The notes beneath the pieces were generated by a model that saw only the letters and a program-made list of their open reading frames with translations, was not told the DNA's origin and did not search any database. From assembly GCF_000614975.1 (NCBI RefSeq), contig NZ_BALM01000008.1, forward strand, positions 1 through 64,000: a stretch of DNA of 64,000 nt, in the 5' to 3' direction. Both the position numbers and the translations under genes were made by a program. Positions 19,451-29,636 of this stretch are shown here, piece after piece. The stretch comes from Shewanella marina JCM 15074. Lineage in GTDB: Bacteria; Pseudomonadota; Gammaproteobacteria; Enterobacterales; Shewanellaceae. Every line of letters begins with the position of its first letter. Within the stretch, counting starts at the first letter, position 1.

Positions 19451-21658
19451 ATGTGGCTTCGAATTTTATTCTTGTGTAGCTGTACTTTACTCAGTCATCT
19501 ATCTTTTGCTGGTGAGCGGCCAAAGATTGGATTGGTATTAAGTGGTGGCGGTGCAAAAGGCGCAGCTCATATTGGTGTACTAAAAGTCTTAGAGGCGAAT
19601 CATATTCCGGTTGATTACATTGCTGGAACCAGTATTGGTGCTTACGTCGGTGGCATGTACGCTCTAGGCTATAGTGCTGATGAAATTGAAGCCATTATGA
19701 TGAAGACGGATTGGGCTGAAGGTTATTCAGATACGATCCCTCGCCAGCAACTGAGTTATCGTGATAAGCAGTTTCGTGATCAATTTAATATTCCTTTTAA
19801 AGTCGGTTATAGCGACGGCGAAGTAAAAACCCCAAAAGGTTTGCTGCAAGGGCAAACAATGTCTCAGTTGCTATTGGACTCCACCAATTTAGTCCATCAA
19901 TTTGGTTGTTTTGACCAATTAGCGATTCCCTATCGAGCCGTTGCCACTAACTTAGTGACTAGTGAGGCTGTGGTATTAGATTCTGGCAGTATTGTGGCTG
20001 CTATGCAGGCGTCAGCGACCGTGCCTGGGGCACTGCAACCTGCACAAATTAACGGTAAATTATTAGTTGATGGTGGCATTGCCAATAATATGCCCGTTGA
20101 TGTGGTTAAGGCGATGGGTGCCGATATTGTGATTGCGGTTGATATCGGTTCTCCGTTAATGGATAAATCACAGCTTGATGGCACGGTTGCAGTGTTAAAT
20201 CAGCTTTCAACATTCTTGACTAATGCCAGTACTGAAAGGCAAAAAAAATTGCTCACAGATACAGATATCCTAATTCGGCCTGCAATTGATGATCTCAGTA
20301 CCACAGATTTTTCTATTATGGCTAAAGCACTGCCATTAGGTATTGAGGCAGCTAATAAGCAATTGAAAAAACTGGTGCAGTTAGATGTTGGAGAAGTTGA
20401 ATATCAAGCTTACGTCACCAATAAACATCAATTAAGTAAGCAATGGACTAATGATATTGATAGACCATTAATTGCGATTAATTATGACAATCTATCTAAG
20501 GTCAATAAGAGCTTAATTAAAGAGACATTGGGACTTAACATTGGTGAAGTTGTTGATAAAAAGACGCTTGATGCAGCAGTAGATCGAGTTTATGCATTAA
20601 ATAAGTTTGAGCGAGTGGATACTCGTTTTGTTGATACGCCTAATGGCCGAGAATTAACCATTGTGACTCGTGGTAAATCATGGGGACCTAATTACTTTAA
20701 TCTGGGCTTTAGTTGGGAAGACGACTTTAGTGTTGAGTCTGCAATTGCACTCGACTTTGCTTATACACTTACTGATTTAACTGACACGGGGGGAGAGTGG
20801 CGTAATGAAGTTGCATTAGGCAATGATAAGCGAATGATGACTGAATTCTATCAGCCTCTTGATATGGACCAAATATTTTTCAGTAAAGCTAATTTGGAAT
20901 ATACCGTTGATAACTGGAATATCTACAGTGATTCTGGCCGTATTACTCAATTTGACCGAACCGCGACCAAGCTTGATTTAGGCCTTGGTTGGAATTTCAT
21001 TCAACAAGGGTTTATGGAGTTAGGTGTCACCGGAGAACTAGGTTATATCGAAAATGAAAATATTCCGGCATCGGCAGATTTTAACTCCTATGGTGCATAT
21101 ATTAAGTTTGGTTACGATAGTTTAGACAGTATTAGTTTTCCTACTCAAGGTAATCGCGTCACTATCCAGGTATATCTACGTAATGAAGATCTATCGCATC
21201 GATTTGATGCTGATCATTTCTCCGTACAAGTAGAAGGGGATTGGAAGGGAGCACTTAGTATTGGCAACCATGCGTTTGTAGGTAAAGCTTCATTTGCAAC
21301 GGTGAGTAAAGATGGTGAATTTACCATCCATCAATCTGATCTAGGTGGCTTCTTAAATTTATCGGGTTTCCATAAAAACTCATTGGTTGGTGCTCATAAA
21401 GTATTTGGTGCTTTTATATATCAATATGACTTAGGTCGAGATGCCTTGGGCATGACGGATTATCCGTTGTATTTAGGCTCAAGTATTGAAGCGGGTAACG
21501 TGTGGGATTTAAAGCAAAATGTTAAGTTTAATGATTTGATTTATGCGGGTAGTTTATATGTTGGAACCGATACCTCAATGGGCCCAGCAGCGTTAGGATT
21601 TGGTGTATCAGACAAGGGTGAAAAAGCATTTTATCTGTTTATAGGTAAGAATTTTTAA
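19451..21658 (+). CDS. Patatin-like phospholipase with POTRA and outer-membrane barrel (PlpD-type)
   Basis: The 735-residue product has a signal peptide (to about residue 20), then a patatin domain with the oxyanion motif SGGGAKGAAH, the nucleophile GTSIG and the dyad Asp in DGGIANN. A POTRA-like segment follows (around residues 330-410) and a C-terminal beta-barrel ending in the aromatic LFIGKNF. This layout matches PlpD-type (type Vd) proteins, in which the barrel carries an N-terminal lipase. It is probably an outer-membrane-associated phospholipase A. It stands alone between lpdA and the M13 peptidase gene. Confidence 0.85.
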   Translation: MWLRILFLCSCTLLSHLSFAGERPKIGLVLSGGGAKGAAHIGVLKVLEANHIPVDYIAGTSIGAYVGGMYALGYSADEIEAIMMKTDWAEGYSDTIPRQQLSYRDKQFRDQFNIPFKVGYSDGEVKTPKGLLQGQTMSQLLLDSTNLVHQFGCFDQLAIPYRAVATNLVTSEAVVLDSGSIVAAMQASATVPGALQPAQINGKLLVDGGIANNMPVDVVKAMGADIVIAVDIGSPLMDKSQLDGTVAVLNQLSTFLTNASTERQKKLLTDTDILIRPAIDDLSTTDFSIMAKALPLGIEAANKQLKKLVQLDVGEVEYQAYVTNKHQLSKQWTNDIDRPLIAINYDNLSKVNKSLIKETLGLNIGEVVDKKTLDAAVDRVYALNKFERVDTRFVDTPNGRELTIVTRGKSWGPNYFNLGFSWEDDFSVESAIALDFAYTLTDLTDTGGEWRNEVALGNDKRMMTEFYQPLDMDQIFFSKANLEYTVDNWNIYSDSGRITQFDRTATKLDLGLGWNFIQQGFMELGVTGELGYIENENIPASADFNSYGAYIKFGYDSLDSISFPTQGNRVTIQVYLRNEDLSHRFDADHFSVQVEGDWKGALSIGNHAFVGKASFATVSKDGEFTIHQSDLGGFLNLSGFHKNSLVGAHKVFGAFIYQYDLGRDALGMTDYPLYLGSSIEAGNVWDLKQNVKFNDLIYAGSLYVGTDTSMGPAALGFGVSDKGEKAFYLFIGKNF

Positions 21659-21763
21659 CTGTACCATTACTTTCTCTTCATATAAATTGTTAATACTGGT
21701 CATATTATGTGTCATCAGCAAAATATGATTAAAAAAATAATAGTGATTGAAGGAATGGTACCA

Positions 21764-23803
21764 ATGAAGAAGATAAGCACCATCGCAGTGGCTGTTGCAC
21801 TGAGCTTAGGTTTAGCTGGGTGTGGCAGTCAGCAAGGACAGCCGCAACAATTAGTTTCTGGTATTGAAAAGCAAAATTTCGATACACAAGTCCGTCATCA
21901 AGATGATTTTTATTACAGTGTAAATGGCAAATGGTTAGCCAATACTCCTATTCCCGCAGACAAATCTAACTATGGCTCATTCTCAGTTCTTTATGAAGAC
22001 AGCCAGAAAGCCTTAAAGCAAATTATTGAAGATGCTGCCGCTAAACAGAATAAGGTCGCGGGTTCTAATGAGCAAAAAGTCGGTGATTTCTACGAAAGCT
22101 ATATGAATATTGCGTTAGCAGATAAGCTTGGCATTAAACCGCTTTCACCATTATTAACGCAAATAGGCTCAGCTCAAAATCATGATCAAATTGCGGGTTT
22201 ATTTGGTCAGCTTTTAACTGATGGGGTTAGTGTTCCATTTGGATTTTACGTTAATAATGACGCTAAAAACTCAACCCAATATGCGGTTTATCTGTATCAA
22301 TCAGGCTTAACTTTACCTGATCGTGATTACTATTTAAGTGATGATAAAAAGTATGTTGAGAGCCGCGCCGAACTTGCACAATACGTCGATAAGTTAATGA
22401 CATTATCAGGTTATGCCGATGCAAAACGTGCCGCACAAAACGTAGAAAAAATTGAAACCTTTTTAGCTAAAAACCAGTGGAGTCGAGTTGAATCTCGTGA
22501 TGCTAATAAAAGCTATAACAAGATGAGCGAGGCTGAAGTGACAAGCTTGATGGCAAAGTTTGATTTTACTGACTTTGCTAAAGATGCAGACATTGCACAA
22601 GTAAAAGAATTGATTGTACGACAGCCGTCATATTTTAAAGCCCTTGGTGAACACTTTGACCATTTTTCTGTTGCCGCTTGGCAAGATTATCTAGCATTTC
22701 ATTTAGTTGATAGCTACGCAGAATTGCTTGGCCAGCAGTTTGTTGACGTGCATTTTGATTTCCATGGTAAAACGCTTGCAGGTATTGAGCAGCAGAAGCT
22801 TCGTTGGAAAAAAGCGGTAGATGCAGCCGATAGTGTTATTGGTGAAATTGTTGGTGAAGAATACGTTAAACAAAACTTCAAACCAGAAGCTAAAGCGCGC
22901 ATGGAGCTGATGATCGAGAATTTGATCAAGGCATTTGAAGTGAGTATCAACCAGCTAGAGTGGATGACCCCTGAAACTAAGGTTGCTGCACAAGAGAAGT
23001 TAGCCAAGTTTACCTATAAAATTGGTTATCCAGATAAATGGCGCGATTATAGTGGCTTGACCATTAAAGCTGATGACCTTGTGGGTAACTATATGCGTTA
23101 TGCTCAGTTTGAGTATAAGACCATGTTAGACAAACTAGGTAAGCCAATTGATCGTACTGAATGGCACATGACACCACAAACCGTTAATGCATATTACAAC
23201 CCTGTGATGAATGAAATTGTGTTCCCTGCTGCGATTTTACAGCCACCATTCTTTAATATGGATGCTGATGATGCTGTTAACTATGGTGGTATTGGTGCTG
23301 TTATTGGGCATGAGATTAGCCATGGTTTTGATGACCAAGGTGCGAAGTACGACGGTGATGGTAACTTACGTAATTGGTGGTCTGAGCAAGATGAACAAGA
23401 GTTCAAAAAGCGTGCCGAACAGCTATCAGCACAATACAGCCAGTATGAGCCATTACCGGGTGAATTTGTTAATGGTGACTTTACCTTAGGTGAAAATATT
23501 GGTGACTTAGGTGGGTTAACGGTTTCTGCATTAGCTTATAAGTTGAGCCTAGCAGGCGAGTCATCACCAGTGATTGATGGTCTAACAGGTGAGCAGCGTT
23601 TATTTGTGGGCTGGTCACAGGTGTGGCGTCGTAATTATCGAGATGAAGAACTGAGCCGCCGTTTGTTAACAGATCCGCATTCACCGAGTCATTATCGAGC
23701 AATGGGCACTCCGCGTAATATCGAAGAGTTTTATGAAGCCTTCGATATTAAGCAAGGTGACAAGATGTATTTATCAGAAGATGAGCGAGTTAAGATCTGG
23801 TAA
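21764..23803 (+). CDS. M13 family zinc metallopeptidase lipoprotein (neprilysin-like)
   Basis: The 679-residue product from ATG 21764 begins with a lipoprotein signal ending LGLAGC. The C-terminal catalytic domain has the zinc motif HEISH (VIGHEISHGFDDQG), the downstream GENIGDLGG motif with the third ligand, and the MNEIVFPAAILQPPFF substrate-binding segment, all diagnostic of the M13 family (neprilysin, PepO). It probably degrades peptides in the periplasm, anchored to a membrane. The frame extends upstream to 21707, but this would bury the signal peptide. It ends just before a strong terminator. Confidence 0.92.
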   Translation: MKKISTIAVAVALSLGLAGCGSQQGQPQQLVSGIEKQNFDTQVRHQDDFYYSVNGKWLANTPIPADKSNYGSFSVLYEDSQKALKQIIEDAAAKQNKVAGSNEQKVGDFYESYMNIALADKLGIKPLSPLLTQIGSAQNHDQIAGLFGQLLTDGVSVPFGFYVNNDAKNSTQYAVYLYQSGLTLPDRDYYLSDDKKYVESRAELAQYVDKLMTLSGYADAKRAAQNVEKIETFLAKNQWSRVESRDANKSYNKMSEAEVTSLMAKFDFTDFAKDADIAQVKELIVRQPSYFKALGEHFDHFSVAAWQDYLAFHLVDSYAELLGQQFVDVHFDFHGKTLAGIEQQKLRWKKAVDAADSVIGEIVGEEYVKQNFKPEAKARMELMIENLIKAFEVSINQLEWMTPETKVAAQEKLAKFTYKIGYPDKWRDYSGLTIKADDLVGNYMRYAQFEYKTMLDKLGKPIDRTEWHMTPQTVNAYYNPVMNEIVFPAAILQPPFFNMDADDAVNYGGIGAVIGHEISHGFDDQGAKYDGDGNLRNWWSEQDEQEFKKRAEQLSAQYSQYEPLPGEFVNGDFTLGENIGDLGGLTVSALAYKLSLAGESSPVIDGLTGEQRLFVGWSQVWRRNYRDEELSRRLLTDPHSPSHYRAMGTPRNIEEFYEAFDIKQGDKMYLSEDERVKIW

Positions 23804-23824
23804 TGACAATATCTTGAACAATAG

Positions 23825-23852
23825 AACCAGCGCCTAGGCGCTGGTTTTTTTT
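23825..23852 (+). terminator. Terminator between convergent genes
   Basis: AACCAGCGCC and GGCGCTGGTT with eight T follow the M13 peptidase gene. The stop codon of the minus-strand HAD gene (TAG, 23834-23836) lies inside the stem. Confidence 0.88.
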
Positions 23853-24499
23853 ATGATATCGAGTGCGTGTAATAAGTCATCACAGCGCCAATCAGCCATA
23901 TGCCATCTAAGTTGCTCTCGGCAATGCACTTCTGGAATGACAATGGTGCGAATATTGGCGGCTTTGGCTGCAATAGTGCCATTAAAGGAATCTTCAATCG
24001 CAATACATTGAGTTACAGGTATTGCCAATTGGTGGGCACAATTTAGATAAACTTCAGGATGTGGCTTACCATAGTTAAGGTGTTCAGCTGAACAGATGGC
24101 ATCAAAATAATCTCTAATGGCTAATTTATCGAGCACAGCATTAACGATTTTAAGAGGTGAAGAGGTGGCTAGACCAATTTTAAGTCCCTGCTGCTGACAC
24201 TGTTTCAATATGGTTAGTGTACCTTGCATCGCTTGGCCTTGTTGGGTGATGGCGGTAACGACTGCAGTCACAATCGCATCGGCAGTGTCTTGCTGATTGT
24301 AGTTAGGCCAAGGTTGGCGCTGAAACCAATAGTCCACTAGTTGATCGACTCTAAGGCCTGTGGTCAGTTGCATTTGCTCAAGTGTGACATTAATAAGGGG
24401 AGTAAACACTTCAAATTCAGCAAGTTGCCATAGAGGCTCCGAGTCAATTAGCACTCCATCCATATCAAAAATGACTGCTTTAGTGGTGATATTATTCAT
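23834..24499 (-). CDS. HAD-superfamily phosphatase (YniC/HxpB-like)
   Basis: The 221-residue protein begins MNNITTKAVIFDMDGVLIDSEPLW, with the HAD motif I DxD. It also has a helical cap, motif II LATSSPLK and motif III/IV IAIEDSFNGTIAAKAANIRT. This is the beta-phosphoglucomutase/2-deoxyglucose-6-phosphatase subgroup, closest in outline to E. coli YniC (HxpB), a sugar phosphatase. The exact substrate cannot be read from the sequence. It is convergent with the M13 peptidase gene and divergent from acnB. Confidence 0.88.
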   Translation of the reverse strand: MNNITTKAVIFDMDGVLIDSEPLWQLAEFEVFTPLINVTLEQMQLTTGLRVDQLVDYWFQRQPWPNYNQQDTADAIVTAVVTAITQQGQAMQGTLTILKQCQQQGLKIGLATSSPLKIVNAVLDKLAIRDYFDAICSAEHLNYGKPHPEVYLNCAHQLAIPVTQCIAIEDSFNGTIAAKAANIRTIVIPEVHCREQLRWHMADWRCDDLLHALDIIKKTSA

Positions 24500-24853
24500 A
24501 AAAGCTTATCTCTAGAGTAAAAATTCGATATATTAAACAAGTTATTAAAATGAATACTAAATTTTGCTAAATAGTTAATACTGGTATGGTTGGTATTTAG
24601 TATGAAAATATAATCTTAGATTCTAATAACTGTACTGATTTCTTTATGATATTCAAAAGCATATTGTAAATGGATTTAGATATTTAACCTTTAAATCAGT
24701 AAGCTAGTAATGTGAGCTGATTCAAATTTCTGTTGTATGTGTAGTATAATGTCCGCTGGAAATAAAAGGTCGATGCTGCCAAACGATCAGCTTCTTTAAC
24801 ATAGAAGTTACATGGTTTAGCTGTGAATACGCCAAACAAAGAGGAATGTTGCC
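24500..24853. promoter_or_regulatory. HAD-acnB divergent promoter region
   Basis: This 354-bp AT-rich stretch contains no gene. A good -10 element TATAAT lies at 24745-24750 with a weak -35 (TTCAAA, 24721-24726), about 100 bp before acnB, so acnB has a long leader. I see no PdhR or FNR consensus site here. Confidence 0.5.
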
Positions 24854-27450
24854 GTGCTAGAAGCATATCGTAAACACGTCGCAGAGCGTGCTGCAGAGGG
24901 AGTTGTCCCTAAACCGTTAGATGCCCAACAAGTTGCCCAGTTAGTTGAACTAGTGAAAGCCCCACCCGCTGGAGAAGAGGCTTTTATTCTCGACTTACTT
25001 GAAAATCGAATTCCGCCTGGTGTTGATGAAGCTGCCTATGTTAAGGCAGGATTCTTAGACGCTATCGCCAAAGGTGAGGTGGTATCTCCAATTCTTTCTG
25101 CAGAACATGCAGTCGAATTACTCGGTACAATGCAAGGTGGTTATAATATCGAACCGCTTATTGCTCAACTTGATGATGTAACTAAGGCTCCACTAGCGGT
25201 TGCAGCATTATCTCACACCCTATTAATGTTTGATGCATACCATGATGTTGTAGAAAAAATGCATGCCGGTAATGACTATGCTAAGCAAGTGGTGCATGCA
25301 TGGGCTGAGGCCGAGTGGTTTTTATCTCGCCCGAAACTTGCTGACAAAATTACTCTAACCGTATTTAAAGTGACAGGCGAAACTAACACTGATGATTTGT
25401 CACCTGCACCAGACGCATGGTCGCGCCCTGATATTCCGCTACATGCACTCGCTATGTTAAAAAATGCCCGTGATGGTATTGAGCCAGATCAAGCGGGGCT
25501 TGTTGGCCCTATTAATAAAATTAACCAATTAAAAGAGCTAGGTCACCCATTAGTGTATGTCGGTGATGTGGTTGGTACAGGATCTTCACGTAAATCAGCA
25601 ACTAACTCAGTATTATGGTTTATGGGGGATGATATTCCTTATGTACCGAATAAGCGTGCGGGTGGTTTCTGTTTAGGTGGCAAGATTGCGCCTATTTTCT
25701 TTAATACGATGGAAGATGCGGGGGCATTACCGATTGAGCTAGATGTTAGCCAAATGGAGATGGGTGATGTAATCGATATCTATCCATATGCTGGCGTCGT
25801 TAAGCGTCATGGCACTGATGAGATTATTTCTGAGTTCTCATTAAAAACTGCTGTGTTATTAGATGAAGTACGTGCTGGTGGTCGTATTCCACTGATTATT
25901 GGCCGTGGATTAACAGATCGTGCCCGTGAAACATTAAGTTTGCCATCATCAACGATTTTTGTGCGCCCACAAGATGTGGCGGATACCGGTAAAGGTTATA
26001 CCTTAGCGCAAAAGATGGTAGGTAAAGCTTGTGGGGTAACAGGTGTACGTCCTGGTCAATATTGCGAGCCTAAGATGACCTCTGTTGGCTCACAGGATAC
26101 CACTGGCCCAATGACCCGTGATGAGCTAAAAGATCTAGCATGCTTGGGCTTTAGTGCTGATTTAACTATGCAATCTTTCTGTCACACTGCGGCTTATCCA
26201 AAACCAATTGATGTAAATACGCACCATACCTTACCTGATTTTATTATGAACCGTGGTGGTGTGTCTCTGCGCCCTGGTGATGGTGTAATTCATTCATGGT
26301 TAAACCGGATGTTATTACCCGATACTGTGGGTACAGGTGGTGATTCTCATACACGCTTCCCAATTGGAGTGTCATTCCCCGCAGGTTCTGGCTTAGTGGC
26401 ATTTGCTGCGGCAACGGGCGTAATGCCGCTGGATATGCCTGAGTCAGTACTGGTACGCTTTAAAGGTAAAATGCAAGCGGGTATTACATTACGTGACCTA
26501 GTACACGCCATTCCGCATAAAGCGATTGAGATGGGGTTATTAACGGTAGAGAAGAAAGGTAAGAAGAATATTTTCTCTGGCCGTGTGCTTGAAATTGAAG
26601 GCTTAGAACATCTTAAAGTTGAGCAAGCATTTGAGTTATCTGATGCATCTGCTGAACGAAGTGCTGCTGGTTGTACGATTAAGCTGGATAAAGCGCCAAT
26701 CATTGAATATTTAAACTCTAACATAGTCATGTTGAAGTGGATGATATCTGAAGGCTATGGTGATCGCCGTACCATTGAGCGCCGTATTACGGCAATGCAG
26801 GAGTGGTTAGCTAATCCTGAATTAATGACAGCAGATGCTGATGCAGAATATGCCGCAGTGATTGAGATTGATTTAGAGCAGATAAATGAGCCTATTTTAT
26901 GTGCCCCTAATGATCCAGACGATGCAGTGTTATTGTCACAAGTTGCCGACACTAAGATTGATGAGGTGTTCGTGGGCTCGTGCATGACCAACATCGGCCA
27001 TTTCCGAGCGACAGGTAAGATGTTGGACAAATTTGCTACGACATTACCAACACGTTTATGGATTGCGCCACCGACTAAGATGGATAAAGACCAGTTAACC
27101 GAAGAGGCTACTATGCCATCTTTGGTCGCGTTGGTGCGCGTATTGAGATCCCTGGTTGTTCATTATGTATGGGTAACCAAGCGCGAGTTGCCGAGGGCGC
27201 TACTGTGGTTTCAACCTCAACGCGTAACTTCCCGAACCGTTTAGGTACCGGTGCCAATGTGTATTTAGCTTCGGCAGAATTAGCTGCAGTGGCTGCGTTA
27301 CTAGGACGTTTGCCATCGCCAGCTGAGTATCAAGACTATGCTAAAGAGCTTGATGCAACTGCTGCTGATACCTATCGTTATCTTAATTTTGATGAGATTG
27401 AATCTTATACCAAGAAAGCGGATGACGTGATTTTCAAATCTGCGGTATAA
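24854..27450 (+). CDS. acnB: Bifunctional aconitate hydratase 2 / 2-methylisocitrate dehydratase (one-base frameshift)
   Basis: AcnB interconverts citrate and isocitrate in the TCA cycle. The start is GTG with AGAGGAATG upstream; the protein begins [20 protein letters not shown] as in E. coli AcnB. The iron-sulfur cluster cysteines appear in [11 protein letters not shown] and in CSLCMGNQ. The frame breaks near 27107: GAAGAGGCTACTATGCC should encode EEGYYA. After that point the correct protein continues in the next frame to GVIFKSAV-like VIFKSAV. Restoring one base gives exactly 865 residues, the E. coli length. I infer a consensus error, not a dead gene. Confidence 0.94.
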
Positions 27451-27467
27451 CGAGGTTTGAATAACTA

Positions 27468-27492
27468 AAAGGCCAGCATTGCTGGCCTTTTC
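27468..27492 (+). terminator. Bidirectional terminator between acnB and rsd
   Basis: AAAAGGCCAGC-ATT-GCTGGCCTTTT serves acnB on the plus strand and, with T-rich flanks on both sides, probably rsd on the minus strand. Confidence 0.85.
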
Positions 27493-27517
27493 TATATATT
27501 TGTTGAGGTTATTTGGG

Positions 27518-27991
27518 TTACTTGACCATTGACGTGCTATGTAGACGTTCTAATAATTTATCTTCTAAAGCAAAACGAGCTTCTAGTGTCTGTCCTAGTG
27601 TCGATAAATCGTTATCTAACTGCACTAAAATTGCATCGGGATTAGCTTCGGTATGTTTATCATTAAAGTCTAAAATTAAATCAGTTGTTACACTAATTTT
27701 TTCAATAATCTGCTGACTATTTATCTGGCAATTATTGGATTCGTCATCATATGAGTCAATAAGTTGGTTATAGACTTCAAAATGGCCTTCAGAAACATAA
27801 TCCATTAATTGAATACAAAAACTACGAATTGAGTCCATTGTAGGTAAGGTTTTTTCGTCAGGAGTGTAAGGTGATAAACCAGCTAATTTACAGTAGGTAA
27901 CTAATAATTTACCGCGATTATCTAACCACTGATCAATCAGGGAGTTAACACCACCCCATTTCTCTGTTGCTTGTTCGAGTTTCGTTAGCAT
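27518..27991 (-). CDS. rsd: Regulator of sigma D (anti-sigma-70 factor)
   Basis: Rsd binds sigma-70 and frees core RNA polymerase for alternative sigma factors. The 157-residue, mostly helical protein starts MLTKLEQATEKWGGVNSLID and shows the family segments WLDNRGKLLVTYCKLAGL and FCIQLMDYVSEGHFEVYNQL. Length is as in E. coli (158). The gene is near hemE, as in enterobacteria where rsd, nudC and hemE are linked, but here it is divergent from hemE and nudC is absent. Confidence 0.93.
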   Translation of the reverse strand: MLTKLEQATEKWGGVNSLIDQWLDNRGKLLVTYCKLAGLSPYTPDEKTLPTMDSIRSFCIQLMDYVSEGHFEVYNQLIDSYDDESNNCQINSQQIIEKISVTTDLILDFNDKHTEANPDAILVQLDNDLSTLGQTLEARFALEDKLLERLHSTSMVK

Positions 27992-28525
27992 ACTACCCCC
28001 TGATTAAAATATGTCCTTTTATTATAATGTATGAAGAACTGGGATAAGGATCAATATTTTTCGGTTAAAATAAGTCATTTTTATGCATTTTGAACGGTTC
28101 TTTAGTCATTACTAATAAACCTGTAAATGTAAAGAATTTGCTATTTTAAGGGACATTAATAAGATTTTAGGGTAAAAAAAGGCAATAAAAAACCCAGCAG
28201 TAATGACTACTGCTGGGTAAATAAATATTGAGGATCCGCTGCTGCGAATTTCTTCATTGTTCTTGCTAGCGCTTGGTTTTTATACCAAAGTGATGAAACT
28301 TAATCAATATTTTTGTGTCAGACATAAGTTATTTTGCGAACAAGATCGATATATTAGAATAATTTGTATTTATCCAAACAGACAGACATATGGTTGCTTG
28401 CTTGATTTGGATATTAAATGTGGGTCGTGTTTAGGTTCACATAAATTAATTGATAGGGGTTACATAAGTTAGTTAAGTGCTAAACTAACGCCCCATTGGA
28501 AATTAAATTAGTGTAGGAAAGCCAA
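27992..28525. other. rsd-hemE intergenic region with unexplained minus-strand signal
   Basis: This 534-bp AT-rich region must hold the rsd and hemE promoters. It also holds a minus-strand terminator (28193-28217). A short minus-strand frame (28207-28257, reading MKKFAAADPQYLFTQQ) ends inside that stem, as real genes in this window also do, but the frame closes just upstream. It could be a gene relic or the end of a small RNA. A plus-strand frame at 28257-28472 does not look like a protein. Confidence 0.4.
28193..28217 (-). terminator. Minus-strand intrinsic terminator without an assigned gene
   Basis: CCCAGCAGTA and TACTGCTGGG form a 10-bp stem with a 5-nt loop; on the minus strand it is followed by TTTTTT. 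No recognisable minus-strand gene lies directly upstream. Confidence 0.75.
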
Positions 28526-29590
28526 ATGGCAGAATTAAAGAATGATCGTTATTTACGTGCGCTATTGAAGGAACCTGTAGATGTCACGCCAGTGTGGATG
28601 ATGCGTCAAGCTGGTCGATACCTTCCAGAATACCGTGCTACCCGCGCTCAAGCTGGTGATTTTATGGCATTATGCCGTAATGCAGAATTAGCTTGTGAAG
28701 TAACGTTACAGCCATTACGTCGTTATGATCTTGATGCGGCTATTTTATTTTCTGATATTTTAACTGTACCTGATGCAATGGGTTTAGGTCTTTACTTTGA
28801 AGCAGGTGAAGGTCCACGTTTTGAACGTCCTACTGACACTATTGATGCGATTAAAAAGCTATCAATTCCAGATCCTGAAGATGATTTAGGCTACGTGATG
28901 CGTGCAGTTAGCACTATTCGCCGTGAGTTAAATGGCCAAGTACCATTAATTGGTTTCTCTGGTAGCCCATGGACACTTGCAACCTACATGGTTGAAGGTG
29001 GTTCAAGTAAAGCGTTTGAGAAAATTAAGCGCATGATGTACGCCGAGCCTGCAGCATTACATATGCTACTTGATAAGCTAGCTGATTCAGTTGTGCTTTA
29101 CCTAAACGCTCAGGTTGCTAACGGTGCACAATCATTAATGATTTTCGATTCATGGGGCGGAGCGTTATCTCACGCAGCTTACCGTGAGTTCTCATTACGT
29201 TATATGCAAAAGATTGTTGATGGCTTAACACGCTTTGCTGACGGCCGTAAAGTGCCTGTGACTTTATTCACTAAAGGTGGTGGATTATGGTTAGAAGCTA
29301 TGGCTGAAACAGGCTGTGATGCATTAGGTCTAGATTGGACAGTTGATATTGCTGATGCTCGTCGCCGTGTAGGTCATAAAGTTGCGCTACAAGGTAACAT
29401 GGATCCATCTGTTCTTTATGCTCAACCAGAGCGTATTGCTCAAGAAGTAGAAACTATTCTTGCGGGTTACGGTGAAGGTTCTGGCCATGTATTTAACTTG
29501 GGCCATGGTATCCATCAGTTTGCTGATCCTGAGCATGCAGGTGAATTCGTCAAGTCTGTACATGAACTATCTGCTAAATACCACAAGTAA
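28526..29590 (+). CDS. hemE: Uroporphyrinogen decarboxylase
   Basis: HemE removes four acetate carboxyls from uroporphyrinogen III to give coproporphyrinogen III in haem synthesis. This matters for a cytochrome-rich organism. The 354-residue cytoplasmic protein has the signature [16 protein letters not shown] near residue 20, the catalytic-site Asp in [12 protein letters not shown], and [17 protein letters not shown]. Its start has TAGGAAAG as ribosome site. The gene stands alone and ends at a terminator shared with the convergent sensor kinase. Confidence 0.97.
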   Translation: MAELKNDRYLRALLKEPVDVTPVWMMRQAGRYLPEYRATRAQAGDFMALCRNAELACEVTLQPLRRYDLDAAILFSDILTVPDAMGLGLYFEAGEGPRFERPTDTIDAIKKLSIPDPEDDLGYVMRAVSTIRRELNGQVPLIGFSGSPWTLATYMVEGGSSKAFEKIKRMMYAEPAALHMLLDKLADSVVLYLNAQVANGAQSLMIFDSWGGALSHAAYREFSLRYMQKIVDGLTRFADGRKVPVTLFTKGGGLWLEAMAETGCDALGLDWTVDIADARRRVGHKVALQGNMDPSVLYAQPERIAQEVETILAGYGEGSGHVFNLGHGIHQFADPEHAGEFVKSVHELSAKYHK

Positions 29591-29612
29591 TAGCGCAGTT
29601 TAGTTTAAGAAA

Positions 29613-29636
29613 GGTCCATTCTTATGGGCCTTTTTT
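29613..29636 (+). terminator. hemE terminator
   Basis: GGTCCAT-TCTT-ATGGGCC with six T follows hemE. The TAA of the convergent kinase gene overlaps the T-tract. Confidence 0.78.

Noticed and set aside
19451..21658. Bacterial toxin (ExoU-type) as identity of the patatin protein
   Set aside because: The signal peptide, POTRA-like region and C-terminal barrel fit the PlpD-type family better than injected patatin toxins.
28257..28472. Plus-strand 71-residue open frame upstream of hemE
   Set aside because: AT-rich composition, no ribosome site, no recognisable features, and it runs through the probable hemE promoter.
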